From the NCBI RefSeq assembly GCF_032813545.1, contig NZ_CP136520.1:2660001-2724000 (forward strand): a stretch of 64,000 nt of DNA. Direction: 5' to 3'. This DNA comes from Nodosilinea sp. E11. GTDB lineage: Bacteria > Cyanobacteriota > Cyanobacteriia > Phormidesmidales > Phormidesmidaceae. Positions 35,211 to 45,106 of the stretch are shown in pieces. The translations under genes were made by a program, and so were the position numbers. Numbering within the stretch: position 1 is the first letter of the stretch; every line of letters begins with the position of its first letter. The notes beneath the pieces were generated by a model. The model saw only the letters and a list, made by a program, of their open reading frames with translations, was not told where the DNA came from and ran no database searches.

Positions 35211-36995
35211 GTGATTTGGATTGACTGGGCCATTGTGGCGGTCTACCTGGTCTTTACCCTGGCCCTGGGCCTCTATCTATCGCGCCGGGCCTCGGGCGGG
35301 CTGGTAGAGTTTTTTGTGTCGGGGCGATCGCTGCCCTGGTGGTTAGCGGGCACCAGTATGGCCGCCACCACTTTTTCCATTGACACCCCGCTATACATTG
35401 CTGGGGTAGTGGGCACCCGAGGCATTGCTGGCAACTGGGAATGGTGGAGCTTTGGCATTGCCCACGTGGTGATGATCTATGTATTTGCTCGGCTGTGGCG
35501 GCGATCGGAAATTATTACCGATGCTGAGCTGACCGAACTCCGCTACGGCGGGGCCACTGCCGCCTGGCTACGGGGCATCAAAGCCTTTCTATTTGCGGTG
35601 CCGATCAACTGCATTGGCATTGGCTACGCCATGCTGGCCATGGTGAAGGTGATCGATGCCCTGGGGCTGTGGCAATCGTTTGGCATTGAACCTGGGGAAA
35701 GCCTAAAGTTGCTCAGCGTGATTGGGGTCAGCGGGCTAGTGCTGCTCTACGCGGGTTTTTCGGGCCTGTGGGGGGTGGTAGCCACCGATTTCTTTCAGTT
35801 CTTTTTAGCGCTGCTGGGGGCGATCATCGTCGCGGCGGCGGCGGTAATCAACCTGGGCGGCATGGGCAGCTTAGTCGAGCAGGTCAAGGCCACGGGCGGC
35901 ACCGATTTGCTGGCCTTTGTGCCCCTGGAGCGATCGCCGGGCGGCTGGTACCAGTGGAGTGAGACCGCAGGCATTACCGTCAGCACCTTTTTGGCCTATG
36001 TGACCTTACAGTGGTGGGCCTTTCGGCGCAGCGACGGCGGCGGCGAGTTTATTCAGCGGCTGGCGGCCTCTAAAGACGAGGCTGAGGCCGAGAAAGCGGC
36101 CTGGTTTTTCAATATCTTGCACTACGTGATTCGCACCTGGCCCTGGGTTGTGGTGGCCCTAGCCGCAGTCGTCATCTATCCCAACTTAGACGATCGAGAG
36201 CTGGGCTACCCCATGCTCATGCTCGACTTTTTGCCACCAGTGCTGCTAGGGCTGGTGGTCGCGTCGCTGATTGCTGCCTTTATGAGCACAGTGTCAACCC
36301 TGATCAACTGGGGGGCATCGTACCTGACGAATGACCTATACGCTCGCTTTATGCGGCCCGGTGCTACCGAGGCCGAGCTAGTACTGGCGGGGCGACTGGC
36401 CTCGGTGGTAGTGACGGGGTTAGGGGCGATCGCGGCCTTCTACTCCCAGGATGTAACGACGGTCTTTCGCCTGGTGATTGCGATCGGCACCGGGCCGGGG
36501 CTGGTGCTGATCCTGCGCTGGTTCTGGTGGCGCATCAACGCCGCTGCCGAGCTGGCCTCAATGCTAGCCGGGTTCGTGGTGGGGCTAGTTACCAGTGTCG
36601 TGCCGATTCTGACGATCGCTGACTTTGGTCTGCGACTGCTGGTCACCACCGCGATTACTACCGTGATCTGGGTACTGGCGATGCTGCTCACGCCTCCCGA
36701 GAGCGATGACACTCTCGACATCTTCTACCGCAAGGTGCGCCCCGGTGGCCCCGGGTGGGTTCGCCAGCGCCAGCGTACTGGTCTGGGGCCTGTGCAAGAC
36801 CTGGGCCATGATTTGCTCAGAGCCGGATCGGCTCTGCTGCTCTTGCTCGGGGCCATGCTCGGCGTCGGCGGTTTTTTGCTTTATCAACCCCTCACCGGGT
36901 GGTTTTGGCTGGTGGTAGCCGTGGTGGGCTGGGTCTGTCTACGACGCCTGGGTAAGACCGGGTTACCACTGTCGAGACCCGAGTTAGATGATTGA
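35211..36995 (+). CDS. Sodium:solute symporter (SSS) family transporter
   Basis: A 594-aa membrane protein with about 13 hydrophobic segments. The start DWAIVAVYLVFTLALGLYLSRRASG, FFVSGRSLPWWLAGTSMAATTFSIDTPLYIAG (TM1-TM2 signature) and the later AAFMSTVSTLINWGASYLTNDLY (sodium-site TM8 Ser/Thr region) fit the SSS fold. The substrate cannot be told. The start is a GTG at 35211 after TACCCTCT. A small membrane-protein gene follows after 101 bp. Confidence 0.92.
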   Translation: MIWIDWAIVAVYLVFTLALGLYLSRRASGGLVEFFVSGRSLPWWLAGTSMAATTFSIDTPLYIAGVVGTRGIAGNWEWWSFGIAHVVMIYVFARLWRRSEIITDAELTELRYGGATAAWLRGIKAFLFAVPINCIGIGYAMLAMVKVIDALGLWQSFGIEPGESLKLLSVIGVSGLVLLYAGFSGLWGVVATDFFQFFLALLGAIIVAAAAVINLGGMGSLVEQVKATGGTDLLAFVPLERSPGGWYQWSETAGITVSTFLAYVTLQWWAFRRSDGGGEFIQRLAASKDEAEAEKAAWFFNILHYVIRTWPWVVVALAAVVIYPNLDDRELGYPMLMLDFLPPVLLGLVVASLIAAFMSTVSTLINWGASYLTNDLYARFMRPGATEAELVLAGRLASVVVTGLGAIAAFYSQDVTTVFRLVIAIGTGPGLVLILRWFWWRINAAAELASMLAGFVVGLVTSVVPILTIADFGLRLLVTTAITTVIWVLAMLLTPPESDDTLDIFYRKVRPGGPGWVRQRQRTGLGPVQDLGHDLLRAGSALLLLLGAMLGVGGFLLYQPLTGWFWLVVAVVGWVCLRRLGKTGLPLSRPELDD

Positions 36996-37096
36996 GGCGC
37001 ATCAGGGGCAAGACTGCCTCAAGGCCTAACCCCTGGCACCCTCGCTTCCATGTAAGATGAGAGTATCGGTTACATCCCTTCACACGCCTTGGCCCT

Positions 37097-37327
37097 ATGT
37101 CCTTCTTTCGGTCTTACATCGCGCCCCTGATCATCGTGCTCATCTTTGCGGTGGCAATGCTAGCGGTAAGTGCCCGCATCTTTTTACCCGACGACATGAT
37201 GGCTCCGGCCCCCATCGAAGAACCGGTTTCAGCGCTCGGGCAAAACCCCACGGCCAGTGCAGAGACAGTCATGCCCGAGCTTTCAGAACTCATCCATGGC
37301 CCAGGGAGCGATCGCGTCGAGGGATAA
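37097..37327 (+). CDS. Small single-pass membrane protein, 76 aa, unknown function
   Basis: An N-terminal transmembrane helix (IAPLIIVLIFAVAMLAVSARIF) followed by a short, Pro/Glu-rich outer tail. No recognised domain. The gene has an ATG after CGCCTTGGCCCT, codon use like its neighbours, and a clear terminator 54 bp downstream, which supports a real transcript; it may be the last gene of the symporter unit. Confidence 0.6.
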   Translation: MSFFRSYIAPLIIVLIFAVAMLAVSARIFLPDDMMAPAPIEEPVSALGQNPTASAETVMPELSELIHGPGSDRVEG

Positions 37328-37380
37328 GGCCGGAGGAAAGATAGACTCGCTCAAGAACTCAGGCCCAAACGGCCTAATGG

Positions 37381-37413
37381 GAAACCCCCGGCAGTCCATC
37401 TGTCGGGGGTTTC
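37381..37413 (+). terminator. Strong hairpin after the small membrane-protein gene
   Basis: GAAACCCCCG (37381-37390) pairs exactly with CGGGGGTTTC (37404-37413), extended inward by CAG/CTG; TAAACTTAACTTTTTT follows. Confidence 0.8.
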
Positions 37414-38076
37414 TAAACTTAACTTTTTTGCCTGTAAGAGACAGATTGCCTTAGAGCGAGTCTTGCTAGACAATATGCCGTGAAAACGATGCGGAGACAG
37501 CAGCACTTTGACTGATTAACTTGAGAGTTTTCCTCAAGCAAGTTCCGATTAAATAGAGATGTTTAAATGCCGTCGTAAAGAAACCATCGCATGGGGTTTA
37601 TAGCGTCTCTGGGCATTTCTCACAGAGCTCTCTACCAGTTACAGAGAGGAAATATCAACAACCGAGTAAAGTGCTGCTGGTATTTGACGAGATAGATTCA
37701 GACGTTAAATCGATAACGTACCTCCTATTTAACAGGACTGAACTATTCGATCTGCTGGGGAAGAAATCGTTTTTTGTGTTAGGTGATTCACTTCCTTATC
37801 TATTAAGATACTCCCCTCGTTTGCCATTGGCTAGGGATGATACCAAAGTTTATGATTAGGTTAACAACCACTCTCACGGCGGTGGAAAAAGGGGATTTGG
37901 GTAAGCCGTGCTGCGGCTGACGGCCGGGCAGGATTTACCGCTGAAGCGTACTTTGAGCAGGAGCTAGGGACGTTAGGTGAGGAGCCGGTCAAGCGGTACT
38001 ATAAATGAGCACAAGTAATCAGCATCAGCGGCTTCCCCAGGGATAGCCTACTCGTCAAGGATAAGGAGCGATCGCA
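37414..38076. other. 663-bp gap upstream of leuD with a possible gene fragment
   Basis: The first two thirds are AT-rich and empty. From about 37869 to 38008 a plus-strand frame stays open and reads ...WVSRAAADGRAGFTAEAYFEQ... ending KRYYK-stop at 38008; it has no start codon or ribosome site and looks like the tail of a lost gene. The leuD ribosome site AAGGAG lies at 38060-38065. Confidence 0.4.
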
Positions 38077-38664
38077 GTGACGCAGATAGAACAGATTACC
38101 GGTACCGGCATTCCGATCGTTGGAAACGACATTGATACCGATCGCATCATTCCGGCGCGGTTTCTGAAGTGCGTCACCTTCGACGGCCTAGGCGAACAGG
38201 TATTTGCCGACGACCGGGCTGCCCTAGAAGGAGCCCACCCCTTTGATCAACCCCAATACCAAGGGGCGACGATTTTAGTCGTCAACCGCAACTTTGGCTG
38301 TGGATCATCGCGCGAGCACGCCCCCCAGGCGATCGGTCGTTGGGGGGTTCGAGCGGTGCTAGGGGAGAGCTTTGCAGAAATTTTCTTTGGCAATTGTGTC
38401 GCCATCGGCATCCCCTGTCTGACAGCGACTACTGAGGTGGTCAATCGTGCCCAAGCGGTGCTAGCGGCTAACCCCAAGGCTGAGATCACTCTCGATCTGA
38501 CCGCTCAGCAGGTTACCGTTGACGGTGAATCGTTTGCGGTGACGATGCCCGAGGGCGTTCGTCAGGCTTTCCTAGCGGGCACCTGGGATGCCTGCGGTCA
38601 GCTGGTGGCCAATGCCGACGCCATTCGCGCGACAGCGGCGCAGTTGCCCTACATCACCTGGTAG
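38077..38664 (+). CDS. leuD: 3-isopropylmalate dehydratase small subunit
   Basis: With LeuC, isomerises 2- to 3-isopropylmalate in leucine synthesis; 195 aa. Family blocks are [16 protein letters not shown] at about 17, [19 protein letters not shown] at about 73 and GIPCLTA. The start is a GTG with AAGGAG eight bases upstream. leuC is not adjacent, so the large subunit must be encoded elsewhere, as is common in cyanobacteria. Confidence 0.95.
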   Translation: MTQIEQITGTGIPIVGNDIDTDRIIPARFLKCVTFDGLGEQVFADDRAALEGAHPFDQPQYQGATILVVNRNFGCGSSREHAPQAIGRWGVRAVLGESFAEIFFGNCVAIGIPCLTATTEVVNRAQAVLAANPKAEITLDLTAQQVTVDGESFAVTMPEGVRQAFLAGTWDACGQLVANADAIRATAAQLPYITW

Positions 38665-38827
38665 ACGCAACGCCAGCTTTGCGCCAGCTCAACCCAACTC
38701 AGCCCAACGCTGATTGATTGCCAAACATTAATCGCCACAGCTAGATCCCCACAAATTTGCAACGCCCTGTGGCTTTTGCCGCAAAAATAGGCATTCTCTA
38801 AGGAGGTTCCTTGCGCGGGCTTTTGCT

Positions 38828-40468
38828 ATGGTTTCATCCGCTGTGCGTTCTCTCACCCCCTGGTTGCAACCAGGCTCCGCCGGGCTGCCGGGCGCAACGG
38901 CTTCAACCCTAGGCAGCACCCTGTGCCGCATGGCTCCTTTGGCCATTGAGCGTTCTGCCCTCGGGCAAGTGCCAGCCGTAGCCGCCGCCGTGAGGCAGTT
39001 GGTGGGGCAGAGTATGACCCTGCGATCGCCCACGGGTGGCTGGCCCGCCGACCTACTCCAAACTCCAGAGAACCTAGCGCCTTACCTCAGCGAAGAAACC
39101 TGGGATTTACTCAACGCCTTAGATACAGCCGCCGCCTCTGCCACTGCCACTGCCCCCTGCATTTTGGTGGCCATCCCCGACTTGGTGCCACACCTGCTGT
39201 GGATGTTGGCCAGCGGTGGCTACGAAATTATGCGGCTGATTGAAGGGGTACAGGCCCGCATCTACAGCCCCGAGGCAAAGGGATCAGTTCACATTGTGCG
39301 CCTCGTGCCGGTGCTCACCCTCACGGTGGAGGCAGCCAGCTATGCCCTCGACCTGGTCACACAAACCGACCCTGGGCCGCCTCTGTACCTGCCCCAGGCC
39401 ACTGAAATTCGCCTGTTAGAGAATGATCTCGATAGCCAGCCGATGCTTTGTAGCGACCTGCTGGGGCAAGTGGCTGAACTGCTAACCTACACCCAGCCAG
39501 GCTTGGCCACTCTCTTGGAGGAAGGCTGTGCGATCGAAGCTCTGCGCCCATTTCAGCCCTGGCAGCGGGGCACATTGCGCCTGCACCTGCACCTGGCAGA
39601 AATGGAACCCCAGGGGCATCCCCAGCCCTACCACGACCCTGGTGACGCTATCCCCAATGCCTTGTACCTACCGCCCGGGGGGCAGCAGAGCGCGGGGGGC
39701 ACCGCCACTGGGTTTACCCTGGATGACTTTGCCAGCACCCTCATCGAAGGCCCCGACGACGCCACCACTGGGGTTTTGGGCGACTGGCTCACCTTTACCG
39801 ACGAGGCTTGGATTCAAACATTCCTCAGCACCTGTGCCCAGCAGGTGTTAACTCAGCACTTGGCCCAGCTACTGCCAACTCCAGATAAAGAAATCGAGCC
39901 CACCTCAGATCGCCTGCGCCTAGGCGAAGTGGCCTGCAATCGTATCACCTACGTCGCTACCGACCTAGTGCAGGGAAGCAACGGGCTATTCAAACATACG
40001 TTTGTGCACGAGCCAGTGCTAGTCGCCGACCTGTGGCCCCGACTGCGCTGGTACCTGGCCCAAAGTTCAGAACGGGTGATGCAGCTAATGGGCGGTGTGC
40101 CGGCCCAGGTCTTGCCCCCTGGCCTCAGTTGGCAACAGGGCAGCCTTTACCTGCGACCACTGATGCGGCTCTCCACCTCCCACCACAGCTGGCTAGTTGA
40201 CCTTAGCCGGGGGCGTCTGCTGCCCACCAGCCCCCAGGCCCTATCCCCAGAAGCCGCCGTAGATATTGCTGATGCCCCTTGGGTTGCACCCCTCACCATA
40301 GCCGAGCTCACCACGCTCGTTGATCAAGCCTTAACCGCCTACACCCCAGCCCTAGCCGCCCTGCGCCAGGGCACCCCCATTCACCTACACCGGCTCGACG
40401 CCGAAGCAGGCTGCCAGCCAGGGCAGCTCACCCTAGACTGGTGTTTTACCCTACAAACCAACTTCTAA
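38828..40468 (+). CDS. Hypothetical protein with three similar ~55-residue modules
   Basis: A 546-aa soluble protein that I do not recognise. It has an internal pattern: residues about 116-175, 210-260 and 399-460 each begin with a DL(x)-hydrophobic helix and continue through a GV/GC-x-A-x-L-P turn, often WQ-x-G-x-L-x-L, then a hydrophobic strand (IPDLVPHLLWMLASGGYE; DLLGQVAELLTYTQPGL; VADLWPRLRWYLAQSSER). Ser-His-His-Ser-Trp and DLSRGRLLP close the last copy. No signal peptide or catalytic motif is apparent. A strong AGGAGG lies at 38801-38806, too far from the ATG; a later Met (residue 35, 38930) is another possible start. Alone in its transcription unit. Confidence 0.72.
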   Translation: MVSSAVRSLTPWLQPGSAGLPGATASTLGSTLCRMAPLAIERSALGQVPAVAAAVRQLVGQSMTLRSPTGGWPADLLQTPENLAPYLSEETWDLLNALDTAAASATATAPCILVAIPDLVPHLLWMLASGGYEIMRLIEGVQARIYSPEAKGSVHIVRLVPVLTLTVEAASYALDLVTQTDPGPPLYLPQATEIRLLENDLDSQPMLCSDLLGQVAELLTYTQPGLATLLEEGCAIEALRPFQPWQRGTLRLHLHLAEMEPQGHPQPYHDPGDAIPNALYLPPGGQQSAGGTATGFTLDDFASTLIEGPDDATTGVLGDWLTFTDEAWIQTFLSTCAQQVLTQHLAQLLPTPDKEIEPTSDRLRLGEVACNRITYVATDLVQGSNGLFKHTFVHEPVLVADLWPRLRWYLAQSSERVMQLMGGVPAQVLPPGLSWQQGSLYLRPLMRLSTSHHSWLVDLSRGRLLPTSPQALSPEAAVDIADAPWVAPLTIAELTTLVDQALTAYTPALAALRQGTPIHLHRLDAEAGCQPGQLTLDWCFTLQTNF

Positions 40469-40541
40469 AGACTGACCCTCCGGCCTAGAGAATCCCCCTC
40501 TACCCTGGGAGCAATACTGTCCTGGGGCCAATACTGTCGGG

Positions 40542-40647
40542 CTAATACCAAATTCGACTTGGCTACCCCCGCAGCAGGGCGCATGCCATGGGCACTACAG
40601 TTTGGCCGTTTGGGAGTCGGGGTTATGTAATTTGGATTTGGTATAAG
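40542..40647. mobile_element. 106-bp MITE-like element with terminal inverted repeats
   Basis: The left end CTAATACCAAATTCGACTT (40542-40560) matches the reverse complement of the right end AATTTGGATTTGGTATAAG (40629-40647) over about 14 of 19 positions, including ATACCAAAT. It has no coding capacity. Its right 46 bp recur at 58319-58364 with 37 identities counted by hand. Confidence 0.6.
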
Positions 40648-40757
40648 GTCTAAGTTTTATGGCGATCTGGGGCATTTATAACCCCTCACTTCGCAGCGGG
40701 GAGCAGATCGCCTAGAGTGAAATTGAACCTTGGCGCATCCAAAGGGCGTTTGATATT

Positions 40758-41450
40758 GTGTCTCCAGAGCTGACTTCAGGGCCGATTTACCTCTATAGCA
40801 TTTGCCCCGAACCTTCCCAACCCCTCGCTCTCCCGTTGGGTTGGGCCGAGCCCACCCAACTGATTGCCGTTGACGGCGTGGCCGCCGTGGTCGAAACCGG
40901 AGTTGATCTAGCGGCCCTTCAAACCGATGAACCCCGACTACTCAACGCTGTTCTCAGCCACGATCGCGTCATCTGTGAGCTGTTTCAGCACACACCGCTG
41001 CTGCCGCTGCGGTTTGGCACCCAGGTTGCCTCCCTCGAACATCTCAAGGCACATTTGGTTAGCCAGGGAGCAGACTATAGAGCCAAGCTCAACATTTTGG
41101 CTCCCAAAGTCGAATATCAGATCAAGCTGATCGCCCAGGAGGTTGAGATGCCGCCTTTGACCGTCGGCCTTACCGGACGCGACTATTTTTTGGCTAAGAA
41201 ACAGCGCATCGAAGACCAAGCCGCCGCCCAAGAGCAGCAGCAGACAGAACTCGCCCAGGTGCTTGACCACCTCTACAGCCTTTACCCAGACTACCTAGAG
41301 GCCGAAAGCCCAGCCGGAGAAGCCCGCCTATACCTGTTGGTCAATCGAGATGACCAGACCTTACCAGCCCAGGTTGAAACGCTGCGATCGCAGACTGTCC
41401 ACTGGAGCATCATGCTCAGCGAACCCCTGCCCCCCTACCACTTTGTCTAG
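40758..41450 (+). CDS. GvpL/GvpF family gas-vesicle-type protein (orphan)
   Basis: A 230-aa protein of the GvpF/L family: IYLYSICPEP at the start, the VRAxVxxH-like block RLLNAVLSHDRVICELFQHTPLLPLRFGTQV, GLTGRDYFLAKKQRIEDQ, and the conserved end SEPLPPYHFV. In gas-vesicle clusters GvpF/L proteins help assembly of the GvpA shell. No gvpA, gvpC, gvpN or other gvp gene is nearby, so this copy is isolated and may have another job. The start is GTG at 40758. Confidence 0.85.
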   Translation: MSPELTSGPIYLYSICPEPSQPLALPLGWAEPTQLIAVDGVAAVVETGVDLAALQTDEPRLLNAVLSHDRVICELFQHTPLLPLRFGTQVASLEHLKAHLVSQGADYRAKLNILAPKVEYQIKLIAQEVEMPPLTVGLTGRDYFLAKKQRIEDQAAAQEQQQTELAQVLDHLYSLYPDYLEAESPAGEARLYLLVNRDDQTLPAQVETLRSQTVHWSIMLSEPLPPYHFV

Positions 41451-41483
41451 ACTATTTCCCTACTCCCCACGCCCTAACTTCTT

Positions 41484-42935
41484 TTACGGCCCCACCTGAA
41501 ATTCGGGGTAGGCCTCCATGGCATGTTCTCCCAGGTCAAGCCCTTGAAGCTCTTCCGCTTCGGCCACGCGAATACCCACTGTAGCCCGTAGCACCAGCCA
41601 ACACACCAGGCTAAAGGTGACCGTAAACGTCCCCACGGCCAAAATTCCTACCAGCTGCACCAGCAGCTGCTGAATACCGCCCCCCATCAACAATCCCGCC
41701 AAGGGGCCAGAGGTTTCGTCATACCAGGGGTAGCTGCCGGGGACAACACTAAACAGCCCCAGGGCCAGGGTGCCCCATAGACCACACACCAGGTGTACCG
41801 AGATCGCCCCCACCGGATCATCAATTTTGAGAGCGTCGAGCAGAGTGACCGAAAAGACCACAATTACCCCAGCTACCACGCCGATCAGTGCAGCGCTGCC
41901 CAGGGTGATGTAGGCACAGGAAGCGGTCACCGACACTAGCCCCGCCAGCACACCGTTGATAATCATTGATAGGTCAGGCTTACTGAGGTAAATCCAAGAC
42001 GTGACCGTAGCAGCCAGACCGCCTAAGGCGGCCGCAATGTTGGTGGTCACGACAATGTGACTAATGGCAAAGGGGTCGGCAGCCATAGTCGAGCCAGGGT
42101 TAAAGCCAAACCAGCCCAGCCACAAAATCAAGCAGCCCAGGGCCGAAATACTCAGGTTGTGCCCCGGCATTGCCACCGGACGGGCCTGAAATCGCCCCCG
42201 GCGTGGCCCTAGCAAAATTGCGCCAATCAGCGCCGCCCAACCACCGACCGAATGCACCACCGTAGACCCGGCAAAGTCATAGAAACCCAACCCAGCCAGC
42301 ATGCCACCACCCCAGATCCAGTGGCCAGTGATCGGGTATGACAGCCCTACCAACAGCAGGCTAAAGATGAAAAAGGCCAAGAACTTAATGCGCTCAGCGA
42401 CGGCCCCCGACACGATGGTGGCAGCAGTACCCGCAAAGGCTAGCTGAAAGAAAAATTTGGCGTTTAGAGGCACCCCGGCCCAACTCAGGGCACTGAAGGT
42501 GCCTCGATAGTTTTCATTGGTGGCAGGGCTGTTGTCGGCCCCTTGCAGCAAAAACCCAGAGAAGCCAAACAGAGGGTTGCCATCGCCAAACATGAGGCCA
42601 AAGCCCACCACCCAAAAGGCCAACGTCGAGAGGCCAAAGACAATCAGATTTTTGGCCAGTAGGTTGACAGCGTTTTTGCTGCGGCAAAACCCAGTTTCGA
42701 GCATGCAGAACCCGGCATTCATAAAGAACACCAAGAACCCGGCCACCAGCACCCATAGCGTATCGAGGGCCACTTGTAGATCGGCCCCATTGGCACTCTG
42801 GGCTAGGGCAGCGGGGCAAAAGATCGCCAGACTACCTAGGCTGACCCAGGGCACGTAACGCCATCGACCGCCTGGTTTGCCCAAGGGGTGTAGCAGAGGG
42901 GAGAGGGACTTGCCCTCAGTTTGCAGTATGGTCAC
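41484..42935 (-). CDS. amt: Ammonium transporter (Amt)
   Basis: A plasma-membrane ammonium channel/transporter, 483 aa. An N-terminal signal-like helix ([16 protein letters not shown]) is followed by eleven membrane segments, typical of Amt precursors. Signatures include [36 protein letters not shown] (pore His), GFNPGST, and [17 protein letters not shown] (second pore His). The start is GTG at 42935. No glnB gene follows, and I could not find a clear GTA-N8-TAC NtcA site in the 111 bp upstream. Confidence 0.96.
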   Translation of the reverse strand: MTILQTEGKSLSPLLHPLGKPGGRWRYVPWVSLGSLAIFCPAALAQSANGADLQVALDTLWVLVAGFLVFFMNAGFCMLETGFCRSKNAVNLLAKNLIVFGLSTLAFWVVGFGLMFGDGNPLFGFSGFLLQGADNSPATNENYRGTFSALSWAGVPLNAKFFFQLAFAGTAATIVSGAVAERIKFLAFFIFSLLLVGLSYPITGHWIWGGGMLAGLGFYDFAGSTVVHSVGGWAALIGAILLGPRRGRFQARPVAMPGHNLSISALGCLILWLGWFGFNPGSTMAADPFAISHIVVTTNIAAALGGLAATVTSWIYLSKPDLSMIINGVLAGLVSVTASCAYITLGSAALIGVVAGVIVVFSVTLLDALKIDDPVGAISVHLVCGLWGTLALGLFSVVPGSYPWYDETSGPLAGLLMGGGIQQLLVQLVGILAVGTFTVTFSLVCWLVLRATVGIRVAEAEELQGLDLGEHAMEAYPEFQVGP

Positions 42936-43046
42936 AGCGTGTCTCCCAAGCGGTTAGTCTATGTAACCCCATAGGTTGGCATGAATTATCACCAATGGTG
43001 CAAGTTTTCCTTCCCACAGAAGATGAAAATTGCTGCGTTACCGACT

Positions 43047-44840
43047 CTAGTCCTCATCCTCGGGTTCATAGGTTGAGGCCACATGCAGCTCGGTGAGCTG
43101 GGCTGGGTCAACCGAAGAGGGAGCCTGGGTGAGCAAACAGCGAGCCTGCTGGGTTTTGGGGAAGGCGATCGCATCTCGAATCGACTCTTCGCCCGCCATC
43201 AGCATCACAATGCGGTCGATGCCGTAGGCGATGCCGCCGTGGGGCGGGGTGCCGTACTCAAAGGCTTCGAGCAAGAAGCCAAACTTATCGCGGGCCTCTT
43301 GTTCAGACAGGCCGATGGTAGAAAACACCTGGCTCTGCACCTCGGGCTGATAGATGCGCAGGCTGCCGCCGCCAATTTCGTAGCCGTTGAGCACAATATC
43401 GTAGGCCACGGCGCGGGCGGTTTTGAGGTCGGCCACATCCTCGGGGTGGGGGGCGGTAAAGGGGTGGTGCAAGGCCTCAAGCCGCTGCTCGTCGGCGTTC
43501 CACTCAAACATGGGGAAGTCGGTCACCCACAGCAGATTTAGGCTGTCGGGGGGGATCAAATTCATTTCGCGGGCGATCGCCTGGCGCACCCGATCCAGCG
43601 TGGCATTCACAATTGGGGTTGGCCCCGCCCCAAACAGCAGCAGGGTGCCCTCGGTGGCGTTGGTACGGCGCAGCAGTTCCGCCATTTGCTCGGGGCCGAG
43701 GTTATCTTTAATCGCCCCGATGGTGTCTACCGCGCCGTCGGCCCGCACCCGCACGTAGGCCAGGCCCTTGGCTCCGGCTTCGGCAGCAATCTTAAACACA
43801 TCGCCGCCGGGCTTGATCCGCACATTGGAGATCTGGTCGTTGCCGTTGGGGATGGGCAGCACCTTGACGATGCCGCCGTCGGCCACCGCGCCCGAGAATA
43901 CTTTGAAGCCGCAGTCTTTTACTAAGTCAGACACATCCACCAGCTCTAGGCCGTAGCGGGTGTCAGGCTTATCGCAGCCATAGCGATCCATCGCCTCGGC
44001 GTAGGTCAGCCGGGGGAAGGGGCGGGGAATGTCAATGCCCTTGACCGCTTTAAAGATATGGGCCACTAGAGCTTCGTTGAGCGCCAGAATCTCGTCCTGG
44101 GTCATGAAACTCATTTCCATGTCTAGCTGGGTAAATTCTGGCTGGCGATCGGCCCGCAGGTCTTCGTCGCGAAAGCAGCGGGCGATCTGGTAGTAGCGGT
44201 CTAGCCCTGACACCATCAGCAGTTGCTTGAAGAGCTGGGGCGACTGGGGCAGGGCATAAAACTCACCGGGGTTGACCCGCGACGGCACCAGGTAATCACG
44301 TGCGCCCTCGGGGGTAGAGCGGGTGAGAATGGGGGTTTCGACCTCGTAGAACCCCTCTTGATCTTCCAGGAATCGGCGGATTGCTTTAATCACCTCATGG
44401 CGAATACGCATGTTGTTGGCCATCCGCTCTCGCCGCAGATCTAAATACCGATAGCGCAGGCGCAGATCTTCGCGCACGGTTTCTGAGTCGGCGGTAGAGA
44501 CCTGAAAGGGCAGGGGCTTACGTACCGCGTTTAGCAGCTCAATGGTGTCGGCGTAGATCTCGATCTCGCCCGTCGGCAGCTTGGGGTTGAGGGAACCCTC
44601 CAGGCGCTGGCTCACCCGGCCCTCGATTTTGACGACGTACTCGTTGCGCAGCGGGTCGGCCTGGGGATAGGATGCCGGGGTGCGCTCGGGGTCGCTGACG
44701 ATTTGCACCACGCCGGTGCGATCGCGCAGGTCAATAAAAATCACGCCCCCATGGTCGCGGCGGCGATCGACCCAGCCGAACAGGGTAACGGTGCTGCCAA
44801 TGTCGCTGGCCCGCAGGGTGCCGCAGTAGTGGGTGCGCAT
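43047..44840 (-). CDS. aspS: Aspartate-tRNA ligase
   Basis: Class II synthetase charging tRNA-Asp (or Asp and Asn in non-discriminating forms); 597 aa. An OB-fold anticodon domain ([23 protein letters not shown]) is followed by the catalytic core with the motif 2 [23 protein letters not shown], the bacterial GAD insertion (about 300-420) and motif 3 [16 protein letters not shown]. The presence or absence of a gatCAB set cannot be seen here. Starts with ATG at 44840. Confidence 0.98.
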   Translation of the reverse strand: MRTHYCGTLRASDIGSTVTLFGWVDRRRDHGGVIFIDLRDRTGVVQIVSDPERTPASYPQADPLRNEYVVKIEGRVSQRLEGSLNPKLPTGEIEIYADTIELLNAVRKPLPFQVSTADSETVREDLRLRYRYLDLRRERMANNMRIRHEVIKAIRRFLEDQEGFYEVETPILTRSTPEGARDYLVPSRVNPGEFYALPQSPQLFKQLLMVSGLDRYYQIARCFRDEDLRADRQPEFTQLDMEMSFMTQDEILALNEALVAHIFKAVKGIDIPRPFPRLTYAEAMDRYGCDKPDTRYGLELVDVSDLVKDCGFKVFSGAVADGGIVKVLPIPNGNDQISNVRIKPGGDVFKIAAEAGAKGLAYVRVRADGAVDTIGAIKDNLGPEQMAELLRRTNATEGTLLLFGAGPTPIVNATLDRVRQAIAREMNLIPPDSLNLLWVTDFPMFEWNADEQRLEALHHPFTAPHPEDVADLKTARAVAYDIVLNGYEIGGGSLRIYQPEVQSQVFSTIGLSEQEARDKFGFLLEAFEYGTPPHGGIAYGIDRIVMLMAGEESIRDAIAFPKTQQARCLLTQAPSSVDPAQLTELHVASTYEPEDED

Positions 44841-44990
44841 AGTGAACTTAGCTTATTTTTCAAAACCTTCCCATTATCTAGGATAGTGGCTGAGCTTGAA
44901 ACGAAAATTTTGAGAGCCGCGATCCCGATGCCGTTTGTCAGGGAATAGTGCCCTGCGAGTAGTAGTGTGGTGTGTGTCGACAGGCGAGGG

Positions 44991-45018
44991 ATCCCCCCTG
45001 CCCCCACCTGCAAAGGGG
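44991..45018. repeat. GC-rich inverted repeat upstream of the HAD gene
   Basis: CCCCCC at 44993-44998 faces GGGGGG at 45014-45019 across a C-rich loop; probably a short intergenic repeat. No further structure is seen. Confidence 0.4.
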
Positions 45019-45106
45019 GGTACCTGATGAGTCTGAGACAGCATGAGCCTGGGGAAATCGAAGTTGGTACGGCAGAATTCCTATCGTTGTTGAGTATTTA
45101 TTTTTT

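Noticed and set aside
37671..37859. A 62-codon frame upstream of leuD starting at GTG
   Set aside because: No ribosome site, no homology recognised, AT-rich non-coding context; too weak to list.
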